From the NCBI GenBank assembly GCA_949987705.1, contig OX465286.1, forward strand, positions 2,829,445-2,893,444: 64,000 bases of DNA. The letters run 5' to 3'. Below are positions 23,542 to 34,960 of this stretch, piece by piece. This stretch comes from Thereva unica (taxonomy: Eukaryota > Arthropoda > Insecta > Diptera > Therevidae). The position numbers were made by a program, and so were the translations under genes. The notes under the pieces were generated by a model, which worked only from the letters and a program-made list of their open reading frames with translations, had not been told where the DNA came from and made no database searches. The number at the start of each line of letters is the position of its first letter. The first letter of the stretch is position 1.

Positions 23542-26500
23542 CTGAGCAATGAAATAACAACAATAATGCGTGCCCAAATATACCTGAATTGGTGCCAAGA
23601 CTTTGCGGCTATTAGCTTTAATTGAAAATTCTACAAAAACCAAGAAAAAAAATTCAATGCTCACAGGTATTTCACCCTGCTATATATATTTTTTGAGTGG
23701 GAAGTGGGATGTGTAAGGTAAAATTATATGAATGGTGGCGAGGGATGGACGGGGGACGGTCGTGATAAAGGAAGTAGAATTATTTGCATAAATTTTTAAA
23801 ATTGTTGATTTTAACGCATTTGAAAAGGCAAAACGAAAAAAAAAACGAAAGGACGTTTAAAATATGAGAAAGGATGGAAGGAGATTGGAATTTTTTTGTG
23901 TTTTGTTCATGCATCCTCTCTGTGTCCTCCCACATTGTTTTCTTCTTTTTTCGTCGGTTTGGGATGTGGTATACGAGTATTTTGTTGACCATTTTGTTGT
24001 TGTTCCTGTTTTTCATTCATTCGTTCTCATTGGCTCCGGCTGGTTTTGGTTAGGGTTGCTGTTGTTCGTTAAATTTATGATAAGAAGTACACAAAAGGTG
24101 AAGCTATGATTAAATTAACAAAAAAAGTAAAAATTTATTTTCGTGGGCTATAACCACTTGAAGAAAGAAACAAAAAACAAAAAAAGAGATGATAACAATG
24201 AAAATCAAAACAGAAACCACCGGCTGTGTTGCTACGTGTAGATAAAAAAACATCCGAGAAATCAGATAATAATTTTTAGGATAAGAAGCTAAAAATAATT
24301 AAGGGTTTTTTGTTATTGAAAGAAAACTTTTATTTTTATTTTATTTAATTGGTGTGGTGTTTTTGGTGGCGGCGTGTTGCAGGACGACAAGGACACTTTT
24401 TATTTAATTCTAACGCATTTTGTTTCGAAAGAGACATAAAGTAAAAAGTTTTTAATGAAAAAAGGAAATTAAGATATAAGAGGGGAAATATCCTTTTGGT
24501 ATGGTCCAGGTTCATCTGGAGTACCCTTATGGCGCTTATTTTATTCTGAGGTTATATAGCATGCATGTTCGCGGATTTGATAAATCACATTGTCTACGAT
24601 TTTCTAATTAAAAAACAATGATCGAACCCAGTTTTCTTTATATATTTATCTTTCATATTAAACACACACTCAACCCCTTATTACTCGACAAATTAGAGGC
24701 TATCAAATGCATTTTTATTACCCTTTAATTACTTCTACTAAAAATCTTGCCATAAAAGTTCGGATGGAAGGTTGCTGTGGCAGCGACAACGAGGGAATAA
24801 AACAGCATCCCCAAAATCAAAGGTAATAGGCAAAACCGAGAAGACCCGGTTCTGGTTGAAAAAAAATGAGTGGCATATGGGCACTCCAGGTGAACTTGCA
24901 AACTTGCACCGTGCGAAAAGGGCCAAGGTCTAGGAATCTTCACTCTCATTTTTCTCACCATCAGCAAGATTGTGTGAGTGTGTTATTGTGTTATTCCGTA
25001 CCACTGGGTATTGCAAGCTTTGGCCTGGGTTAGAACACAAATTTTGGGATACAGAAATACCATTAAAAAAAGATATAAAGAAAAAAAAAACAGATAGTAA
25101 ATTCCTCTTAATAAGATTCGATGGCGCTAAAGAAAAACATTTTAGCTAAGTGTCTTCCATAAAATCAAAAAAAAAATATTTACACAAATATAAAAATTAA
25201 TTGCAAAATAAAAAACTTTCTAGATCGGTTTTTACAATTACTTAAAAATGCTCCAAGGAAATTCTTATAATTCTATGAAGGAAGAAGCTCCCCTTGATTA
25301 TATCTCCTTTAATTTACTTTCACAATTATAAATGTGTGGATATGGTGTATGTGTATGCGTATTAAGGGAACAAAAATCTCTTTACCTTTTTCGGTTTAAA
25401 ACTTAATAAAATATACCTACAAAGTTTAATTTTTTTTAATCTTTTTTTTTTGTTTTTTATTTAAAAAAAAAAAAAATCTGTTTATATACCCCACTTATAC
25501 TTACTTAAGCATTTTGTCCCTGGTACCGAATCATTGAGGAAAGCATATATACCTTTGGTGCACATAGATATGGCATATACGTGTGCTTAGATTTATCCAG
25601 TCATCTTAGCAATTAACAAGACGATGACGATGGTAACAGAGGGAGCATTTGAGGATATGTTTAGATATAGCATGTATATATATACATACTGTCATGCTAC
25701 TTTTATATACATTAAATGGTATCGTTCATTACCTTTCTCCTCCATACACACTAAGGTACATACAGCTTCGATACTCATTAGAAATGTTTGTTCATGAAAT
25801 GACGGAGCATAAGATTCAAAATTTCTTTACTTAAGTTAATATGTGCAAAATCTTCAATTAAATTTCATTGGATACACGGCCTTTGAATATCATCGTCCGT
25901 TTTTTTTGCCTTTTCTCTCTCTCTCCTTCTACTTCTTGCTTCGTACCCGTGGCATAAACCTAAACCCACCACCCCCAAATCCACCCCCAATCCAGCACCC
26001 CACTCCACAAACGTCGTTCTCATCCTCAACCAACCAACAAGAAAAAAAATTGCGCCTTGTTGTGTATTTTCTTTCTATAAGAACTGAATTAGCTGAATGT
26101 TGTTGGATAGGGGGAGGACCATTAAGAGGCATAGCAGGATGGAATGGAGTGATGGAGGCAGATCGGGTAAGGTATACAGGGTGGGCAGCTCTGCGGCAAC
26201 GAAATCGGGTGGCGTTGTGTTTTCATATAAGCATATATTAAGTGAAAAGCATAAAGGAGGAAGCAGAGCGATATATTCACTTTGAAAGCTTCAATTTCTT
26301 TTTAATCAATTACCCTTATGAGGATAAATGAAAATCGGATGATGGTGTACATAGAGGAGTTTTCTTTTTTCTTTTTTTACAAATTGATAGGTTTACATAT
26401 ATGTACGCTCTTGGCAATTCACTAAGTGCTCGATTGGTGATGTTTTTGTTGTTTTGTTTCGGGATTCTTTTAATGGTGGTGCTAAGGGAATAATCGTTGT

Positions 26501-26574
26501 AGGTGATGATATATGTCATAATATTACATAACATAGATCATCATATAGAGCGATTAACGGCCTCGGCAGTCTGG
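23542..26574. other. non-coding stretch
   Basis: Poly(A)/poly(T)-rich, with two 11-bp units at 24712-24733. A GGTAAGG donor-like site lies near 26168 after a Gly-rich frame, but without a good acceptor. No gene supported. Confidence 0.6.
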
Positions 26575-26996
26575 AGGTTAAACTCTCGTATGCCTTAACA
26601 GGTACAATTTTAATATAGTATATATACAAAACTGGATGACATTGAAACCGATGGAGAAAGCCAGTTGCTTCTTCGACAGCTCTACAGCCCAGTTTGAGCC
26701 ATAGGCCTCCATTAGCTTCTTCCTCCAGACGATTCTCTTGGGTCTAGTTTCTTATGTTGAGAAACTGTGCTGCATTAGCCTTAGCACCGTCTTCTCAACC
26801 GCTGAGGTTTTGGCAAGTGGCCATTACTAAGATTCAATGAAAGGGTAATAAAAGGGTAATAAACGGGGGAAATAAAAACAAAACCTTAACCTTATCACCG
26901 TTTTCTCACCTTGTCTGTGGTCTGCACAGTGGTGATTACTAGAGGACAATAGAAAGGGAATAAGAGGGCAATAAAAAGGTAATAAACGAACGGGTA
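26575..26996 (-). repeat. family A copy with internally duplicated 3' part
   Basis: Blocks match 18150-18415 in reverse complement. The 11-bp units occur twice (26841-26865 and 26954-26996). Each unit run, read on the minus strand, is followed by a TAGTAAT(C/G)(A/G)CCACT block and a GGT(G/T)...AAGG block. The 3' segment was therefore duplicated, or two elements inserted head to tail. Confidence 0.8.
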
Positions 26997-28681
26997 ATTC
27001 ACCCTGGGGGGTTAAGTGATGGTGTAGGAGGTGAAGGTGGACATTTCAGCTCAGTTTAGCCTAGGTTGACTACCAAACCTAAAATCTACTAGTCAGTTGC
27101 CAACTCTTTTCAGGAATCCTTGCATGATTTCACTAATCACGTTTGGAAACATTCCTGATACCATTAGGTCATCTCCATAGGATACTCTGCCTTAGCCCTC
27201 CACCTCTGTCTGAGCTTAGATTAGGTAATTATATTGTTCTTAAGAACTTCCCCTTTAATAAAGGAATTTAATTTATAAAACCGCATGCGGTTCTAAGGAT
27301 ATATGTCCATCTGTGTGTTTTTTTTCTTCTTCTATCGTTATTTTTTCGTTTCCTTCCGTTAAAATATGTTCCTTTTTTTTTAGGTTTCTGGTCCTCTACT
27401 ATATACATAGATCCTTTCGTGCTTAGTACACATTAAAAGCCACCCGCGAGGTTTTGCTCCTTTATTATATTTTGACGAAAGGAAAAAACAAAAAAAGCCA
27501 CCAACAAATATATACATATACTATATCGGTTCATAGTCGATATTGTAGATGTGTGTTATGCTGGCTGCTCCTTACTGGTATATTATTATTATTATTATTG
27601 TAATTATGTATCTTCGACTTGGTATTTCCATGATTTTCTTCTCCTTCTTTTGTGGTTTTTTGATTTACATTAAAATAGCCATCGCCTGCTGAGTGTAAAT
27701 GCTATTTTCTTTGATATATGATATATCAGTTTCCCGTTTCAGTCTTTCCCTTCTGCACAGTACCTTAACAACATTTTTGTTTTTTTCTTTTTGTTTTGGA
27801 TTCTTTTTCGCTTTTGATATTCATGATAAATACCAAGGACTGACCAAATATTTTCATTTTCATACATATATAAGAAAAGCTCAAGGTTAACAGCCTTTTA
27901 TTTTTATTTATTCCTCAGGAAAAAGTATCACGTTGAAAGGATATTTTTGGGGCTGTATGTTTTTGCAGTAATAATGTATCGATGGCAACACAGTGTATAG
28001 ATTGTATAAAGAATTTTTGATTTGAGTCCTGCTGTTCTTTACTCCCCGTTTGCACCTCTCTACCACCCACCTTTTATAGTATACAGTGCCGCCCTAATAA
28101 ACAAATTCCAGAATGTATTACCGAAGGTAAAAGGGACACTAAGGGCAACAAACTGAGAAGCGAGAATTCAATGTAAATTAGCATAATGACATTTTAATTA
28201 CGGCCTTAGGGAGAAGATGGGGGGGAAGGGGATAATATTATAAGGGTTCCTTTAGTTAACATGTTGCAATAATTATAACAACTCTCAAAAGTAGTAACTC
28301 GATACAAGTGGCTCTATAATTATAACAACACAAATATAATGTATATGTGGTGGTTAATAAATAAGTGGGACAGCTAACCAGCTAAGCAATAATAATAATA
28401 ACAACAAAAAAAACTTTTATCATAAAATATCAAGGGTTTTTCTAGGGAGGATGTTATTTTAATTATTTGTGCTAAATATAAGGATTCATTTTATTAACTA
28501 CCTCAATTCTGTGGTGCCTTGCTTGTAGATAAAATCCTACAGCTTCTAAACGGTGAACAATTTTTCGTTTAAGACTATGCACACAATGCTGTTAGCATAG
28601 TTGTAGTTGTATATGCTACCATGTCAAGGCGTATGCAACCAACTCCAAGTGATCTCCAACTTATTTGCCAGTATCATACGA
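26997..28681. other. non-coding stretch
   Basis: AT-rich with (ATT)n at 27580-27599, poly(T) patches and a G-run at 28218. A short frame ending near 28574 has protein-like composition but is too short to call. Confidence 0.55.
27580..27599. repeat. (ATT)n microsatellite
   Basis: Six ATT triplets. Confidence 0.9.
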
Positions 28682-28778
28682 TATTACCCTTTTATTACCT
28701 TTCTATAATCCTTTTATTACCCTTTTATTACCTTTATTACCCTTGTATTACTGCTTTATTACCCTTTTACTACCCTTT
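28682..28778 (+). repeat. longest clean 11-bp-period array
   Basis: About nine TTTTATTACCC units over 97 bp, T-strand orientation. On the minus strand it lies immediately 3' of a LINE carboxy-terminal remnant (28786-28866). It is the best evidence that these arrays are element tails. Confidence 0.9.
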
Positions 28779-28785
28779 TCTGTAC

Positions 28786-28866
28786 ATCCAATGGCGCTAC
28801 AGCGCAAATCAAGCTGTGTCCTCCTCTAGGGCATCTCTCCAAGTTTTACGGTCCCTTGCAGCATTT
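28786..28866 (-). pseudogene. LINE carboxy-terminal remnant (RTE-like), 5' truncated
   Basis: Read on the minus strand, the frame gives NAARDRKTWRDALEEDTA, a stop, then FAL, a stop, then RHW. The pattern A-x-DR-x-x-W-x-x-L followed by a Cys/His-rich end is typical of the extreme carboxy-terminus of RTE- and jockey-like LINE proteins. The intact LINE in this window has AKNREEWKRIV at the comparable place. Two in-frame stops show decay. Nothing of the RT is left, so this is a strongly 5'-truncated copy whose 3' flank is the 11-bp array. Confidence 0.45.
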
Positions 28867-29583
28867 ATTAATTTTAAAAGGACACATTTAAAAAATATAA
28901 CATAGGTATGTCACCATATATATATTATATACACACACCCACAAACCCACTACAAAACACAAAACAAAAATAAATAAAAATTAAGGATTCACGATTTATG
29001 TACCAAAAAAAAATCCATAAACCCACTTTTGCATTCTCATTCATTTGAGCTACAAATTTATCCAAAAAAAATATAGATAGATACATATATATAAATATAG
29101 CCCTTGTCCCATGTGTGCAATTATATCGCATTCAGTTAGCTTTTCCTGGGCTTTTACGATAGCGGCTAGGAGGGTAGCTTGGGAGTCATTAACTTTTCAA
29201 CAAACCAATTATCCGGGGATATTAAAGAACCGCCTGTTTACATAGAACATGAGTGTGCACAAATACTTTTTCTGTTATCCTTTATTATGATCGTTTTCCC
29301 CCCAGACAAAATAATGCTTCGTTTTTTTTACTTTCACCCTCGTACCGCTTTTGTACAAACCCCCCACCCCCGCCATGCATACCGATAGCGTTTCTCAACC
29401 ACCCTGTATTTCCGCCATTCATTCCCTTCATTTCCTTCTTGTTATATATGTTATATATGGGCCAAAGCAAGACAAAAATATGTGTATACGAATGGAAACG
29501 GATTTTTTGTTGTTGGTTGAGGATTTATATGATTATGTTTTTCGGTGGTTGGTGGCTTTTTTCGTGTTTGGGGGTGCGGTGAG
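28867..29583. other. non-coding stretch
   Basis: CACACCC patch, poly(A) runs and CCACC/CCCC patches. Presumed intron or spacer upstream of the exon pair at 29584. Confidence 0.5.
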
Positions 29584-29628
29584 AAGGCATCCCAAAAATC
29601 TGCAAGCAAGGACAGCACCACGGCTAAG
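29584..29628 (+). CDS. candidate internal exon, unknown protein (part 1)
   Basis: Fifteen codons, Lys/Ser/Thr-rich (KASQKSASKDSTTAK), end at a GCTAAG/GTGTGT donor. The start is uncertain: GGTGAG is the nearest acceptor and it is poor, and the frame stays open upstream. The call depends on joining to the next exon over a 59-base intron with a TTTATTCAG acceptor. The joined frame is continuous (phase 0). Confidence 0.3.
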
Positions 29629-29687
29629 GTGTGTGCAGTAATGCGAATGCGAGGGCGAAGAAGGTTTTTATATATCGATTTATTCAG

Positions 29688-29844
29688 GACCACACAACTT
29701 ACCACCTCCAACAGTATCCCCCCGTCACCCCATCCTGTTTCCCCGGCACTAGCCTTCCCAATGCTCCCATGTATCATCTGGAGAACAACCACGGGCTAGC
29801 AACGTGTTCAGTGTGCAAAAAAACAAGAAGTAGATCATTGCAAA
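29688..29844 (+). CDS. candidate internal exon with Cys-x-x-Cys, unknown protein
   Basis: The acceptor ATTTATTCAG ends at 29687 and a near-consensus donor (CAAA/GTAAGTG) follows 29844. The 157 bases encode 52 codons plus one base. The sequence is rich in Pro, His and Tyr, for example YHLQQYPPVTPS. It ends with CSVCKKTRSRSLQ, where a single CxxC followed by basic residues could be half of a zinc site or a juxtamembrane-type basic patch. I do not recognise the protein. Balanced composition and both splice signals make this one of the better host-gene candidates. The leftover base is compatible with the 48642 exon, but that lies 19 kb away and no link is proven. Confidence 0.42.
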
Positions 29845-31594
29845 GTAAGTGATAACCAAAAATTTAGAGGGTGTTGTCAAGGATTCGAGTTATCCCCAGT
29901 AATCTATCCTTAACCGTTGGATACATTAAATCAGAGGATAATAAAAAGGGGAATTTTTCTCTCTCGTTGGGTTTTTTGGTACTGTATTATGACGGGGGCC
30001 AGAAGCAGCGCGCAATCGAAAAGAATAACAACAAAGAAGGTGCCCAGAGAAAAGCCGGAGCCGGAGAAGAATGAAAGAAGAGGAATTGTTATACTGCAGC
30101 ATTTCTGGCAGTAGAGGCTAAATCGAATTTCCTTTCGTGTAAGCCCGCACACCAAGCTGCCACCTTTTATCAGAAAGCAGCTTCCATAGCGCCATAGCCA
30201 TATACCCCAAATCACTTTTACCCATCCAGCCCGTCGCCCTACCCCGCCGTCACTAGCTCTACCGGTGAACACCATGGTATTTTATGAAATATGGGGCATT
30301 CTAACTCAGATGATACCCGGTGGATTTGTTATCCAGAATTTTGGTGTTTTCTGTATGTCTCTCTCACTTTTTTTTAGTGTTCGGTCCATGGCCAGGTAGA
30401 GGTATACTATACGTTCCTGTAACAGCATCAAGAAAAAAAACGACACACCGAACCAAACACAACAAAAAAACATGTTTAAAGGAAATGAAAAAAAAAACGC
30501 AAACAACAAGAAGGAAGGTGTCGGTCGTTTCTTTCTCTACTTAGAGAGACAACAAGAAGGATGAGAGCAGGTATTGCGATACTTGGGCCTGTAAATGGGG
30601 TGGTATATTTTTTCTTTTTTGGTATTGAAGACGTTTTGTAAGGATATAACAACACACAACAAAAATGTTTTAAAAAAATAGACCAAACAAACAAAATATA
30701 AACGGCGCCCTCTGTTACATCCCCGACCACTAACCACCATCATGCATACACCCAAGAACTGTCGACCCCACTCCGTAACATATTATCCAGCAATGATAAT
30801 GATTTATGGAATGGAAAAAAGGCTGAAGGCGAGGGCACGTATAAATACTAAGTAAGGCTATCTTCGTACCAGATCCAAGACTTAGAGGAAATGACAGCGC
30901 ACAAAAAAACGAACAACCGAAAAATAAAAGAGAGCGAAAAAAAACGTCTTCGTTTATTTCTTCAATTCACACTCCCACCACCACCACGAATAGTACATTT
31001 TTTTATGTTATTCTTTTTATCACTTGTTATCATTCAACCCACCACCCGCCTTTACCTCTATCAGAGTTCCCTTTAGTTCTCATACCCCCGTTTCGTTTTC
31101 GGCTATCCCCCGCTGCCACCAGAAAAAAAAAACAAAAAACAACCCCTCAACTAACTCAACCCCCATGGCAATGGGGAAAATATTGCAAACTGTTTCGAAG
31201 TGGTTTTTGTGGTTGCCAAAAACGGATTAAAGTCACGATATATCGTGTATCTTAATCACTAGGGTTGGACATATTACGGTGACAGGGGTGACAACAAAAC
31301 AGAAATGTAAAAAAATGAAAACGAAAAAGAAACACGCACCCCGTGTGAAATATTGGAAGTTATTTTTTTATTCCTTGTTTTGTTTTTACGGTGGTTTTGG
31401 TTGGATGTACAAGGGGTGGTGGCTTGGTCAGGAGAGAAGGAGGAAGGGGAAAGTGAGGAAGATTGGTTCAAGTAGATTCTGAAATTGTTTGAGAACTGGG
31501 AGAGCGCGGTTGATTCAAGTAGATGGTGGGGATCCAGATTGAGGTAGGTTTACTGCTATTTATCTTCTCCCCCTTCTATATTTACCAACTTTAC

Positions 31595-31614
31595 GCACAC
31601 ACACACACACACAC
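31595..31614. repeat. (CA)n microsatellite
   Basis: Ten CA dinucleotides followed by AACAAC. Confidence 0.9.
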
Positions 31615-32649
31615 AACAACGAACAAAAAAAACAACTCTTGATTGTGGCTATTTTTAACATCATTCTATGAAAATGATAACTTTCTTGGACAGCACCCTT
31701 CCTACCCCAACGCCCCCCCCCTTCCCCTCTGCCCCCAACATTCCTTCTTTCCGCCATTCTGCCCTCTTCTAATCGTGGATGGATAAGTTCAAACACGGCG
31801 AACACTATAGGGTAGCCCGAAGGGTGGATTATGTGTTGTTGGCTTACGCAAGCGAGCATATTTATAACAACAGTTTATGGGGCGGTTGTGCCACCTTATA
31901 ATTTTCGTGTTGTGTGATGTCTATATTATTATTCTTATTTTGTTTCTCATTTCATTTCTCCCCTACCCACGGCGGGCGGCCAACCCTGCCAAAAAAATTC
32001 TATATTTATTACGAAATGATTATTTTTCCCGGTAGAGGAGGGGAAGGCAACGGATTTGTTTGGGAATGTTATGAATTTTATTATAATATTTAATTTACGT
32101 GAACGTTGTATGTTGTCTTACATATAGAAGACATACTCAAAAAAATAATAAAAGGCAAGAAATAAGTGATTCGAGAAATATAAATCGGTTTTTGTTGATA
32201 AATTTAAAAATAGTCGTGTTTTTGCTTTTGTGTTTCGTTGTTTGTAGTTGTTTTTATGGGGCTATATGACAAGGCTATGTGCGTGTTTTGCCGCAATAAT
32301 TGAGACGAAGATAGCCAGTATTAGACCATGACCCATAGACTAAGGGTATTAGGTATTAAATGGACCCATAACTTATACTTAGGAGGAGAATTGTGTTATG
32401 GGGGGAACATAGCGAAGTGGTGCTGAGCGAACATGGTGGTTGAAGAAATTATAGGGCCAACACGATGCGATTTACCGCGAGATAAATACTAGACAATGGG
32501 GGGGCTAGAATACTGAATATACTAGTTCTCGCTCCTCGTCCACCGAAGTCACGCAGCATTGGGCGTGGTTGGTACACTTTGGCGTGGGAACTTTTGGTTC
32601 AACCATCGTTTTAGTAGGTGTTGGTCAAACTTATTAATCGATCGATCAG

Positions 32650-32745
32650 GTCTTTTTCTTTGTACTACTACAAGTCCGTAAGGTCGTGGGCATCATGATG
32701 CAATGAAGCTTAGCTCGAACGATAGAAAAAAGATAAAATATCTGC
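32650..32745 (-). repeat. family B copy
   Basis: Contains CTTTGTACTACTACAAGTCC, GCATCATGATGCAATG and GAAGCTTAGCTCG. These are the same blocks, in reverse complement, as the copy at 19195-19275. The A-tailed end is missing. Confidence 0.6.
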
Positions 32746-34587
32746 CAAATTAATCATAGTTAATGGGTAGTAATTAAGTTAATCACAATAGGGCTGATGG
32801 TCCATAGGTAGACATGTGGGCCCCCTCCTCCTCCAAATCGTCACATTCACTGGCCCTTAAAACACACTCTTAAAACACGCTGTTCATTATTTCCCAAGCA
32901 CTTTATTATACATATTTATGGATATATGTATATCTATCTATGTATATATACCTATATAAAAAGCAGCAAAAATAAGAAAAAAAACTGCCATGATTTACTT
33001 CCGCCAATGCCCTTGAATTCGATCGATTCCCAATAACTTTCCTGTTCGTTAACTTTAACAGAACTTCCCTTAAAATTCCTCTTGAAGGTAGTAAGGGCAT
33101 GTGATCGAATTATTCGGTGATTCCACACAAAGGTCAAACCTCTTCCGTGAAAATAATAATAAAAATAAAACATTCCTTTTTCCGAGGGGTGGGGGAGAAG
33201 GTCGCCTGGGGGTTTCGGTATGCCAATTCTTTTATGTTTTACTTGAAATCAAAGAATAACTATTTGGGGAGAGAAATTAAGAAGAAAGGAAACGAGAAAG
33301 GTCACAGCCCATACAAAATCACCCCAGGCCCGGCGCTAAGGAAAAGTGGCTCAGATTTATCGGTTGTTATAATGAGCATTGAGATTCTGTGTATAGTTTT
33401 CTATATCCCGTAACTGTGACCAAGGTGCTATTTCTTTTTATTCCGGCGAAATATTTATTTTCTGAGCAAAAATGGAGAATTGCCTACAACACAGATTCCT
33501 GTTTGCCACTATGGAAAACCCAAAGTTCAGGCGGTAGTCGATAACATGATAATATCGGGAGACTGGCCATTGCAGCCAGATTGAGAAATTCAGGCAACAC
33601 CCACTGCCACAGCTGCGAACAGGTACGGCATTTGGGCATTTGGTTTGGGGAAAGGTAGTAAGATTGGAAGGACGACTGTCTGTCTGCTAGTTTCAATAAA
33701 CGCCTTGTTCAGAATGAACCCGCGTGGTTGGCTGGTCGAGTATACTTGGAGGTCGCCGTCACTCACTTCTTCACGAATGCGGCTTCAAAACACGGCACAC
33801 TTAGCGCCACTTGTGTCCCAGCCTACGCCTTCGTTGGGGCTCCCGCTCTTACCTACCTACCTTGACCTAGTTTCCGTAGTTTCAAAAATTCCCCCACGCC
33901 AAAGTGTCCTAACATCTAGTAAAACGAGGATAGAACAAAAATTTCCCATACCAAAGTGTCCTAACACCTACTAGTGATGATTGAATTTCGACAATCTCGA
34001 TTGGTTCTATAAGTCCTGTGTATGTCTCATTGCCAAATGCTTTGCTCCTATTGCCAAGACCACAACATGGCCTTCGCTAGCCACCTTTAAATAATATTTC
34101 ATTTATCCCTCACTTCTTTGCAGTTGGCAGTCATGTCGATCACCACAGTGGCGCTTGAATCATCGCGCTGTCAAACAACATGTCCTTTATCCAGCAATTA
34201 ACCTTAAATATATACATTATAAATAGCTACTTAAGTGCACAAAAGAACTAAGTTAAATAAAATAAATAAATAGGATATAACGATAAACATTAATCCAGCA
34301 AACAAAATGGATAAAGTTCGTTAAATACCAATGGAGGCACACACAAAATGTGATGCAGGGTAAAACTTTTAATTTGACAACATCGATACCGTCTGTCTCA
34401 AAGTACTTCCTGACCAAAAACAAACCAATTGCGATAATCGAAGTAGATTGGTGCTCATTATGCTATTTATTGCCAGCACTTGCTTACGATAAAGGATTGC
34501 GTGTGGTATCAAGGATGAAGGAAAGAAATGAGAAAGGAGCAGAAATAGGAGGGGTAACGCAAGAGAAAAACATTGGGGTGGGGATGG

Positions 34588-34593
<6 letters not shown>

Positions 34594-34672
<79 letters not shown>
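34594..34672. repeat. (AT)n microsatellite, 79 bp
   Basis: Uninterrupted AT dinucleotides. Open frames through it translate to Ile-Tyr repeats and are not genes. Confidence 0.98.
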
Positions 34673-34674
<2 letters not shown>

Positions 34675-34867
34675 TGTTAAAGCAAGTTGGTGTATATCCT
34701 CAATTCTCACCCATTCGGTCGGGGCATACAAACTCTCTTTCTCTAACTTCAATAAAACTACGGTGTACAACTAGGGTTGCTGGATTGTGGCAGGTGGGGG
34801 GGGCTTTGGGGTGGTGAAGGGAAACAAGGGAATCATAGAACATGGCATTTCCGCTTCTTTGTGGATA

Positions 34868-34868
<1 letters not shown>

Positions 34869-34960
<92 letters not shown>
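34869..34960. repeat. (AT)n microsatellite, 92 bp
   Basis: Uninterrupted except for one ATGT near 34945. It lies only 196 bp from the first AT run, so the two could cross-pair. Confidence 0.98.

Larger units (their letters stand above)
29845..34593. other. non-coding stretch, GC-richer at 33.5-34.2 kb
   Basis: Mostly poly(A)/poly(T), CA (31595-31614) and C-run patches. A family B fragment lies at 32650-32745. 32280-32640 and 33480-34240 are less AT-rich. A good acceptor at 34123 (CACTTCTTTGCAG) opens two frames of 25 and 35 codons, and neither is recognisable. No gene is called. Confidence 0.5.

Noticed and set aside
34124..34240. Two open frames after a good acceptor at 34123
   Set aside because: Two competing frames of similar quality, neither recognisable; likely chance.
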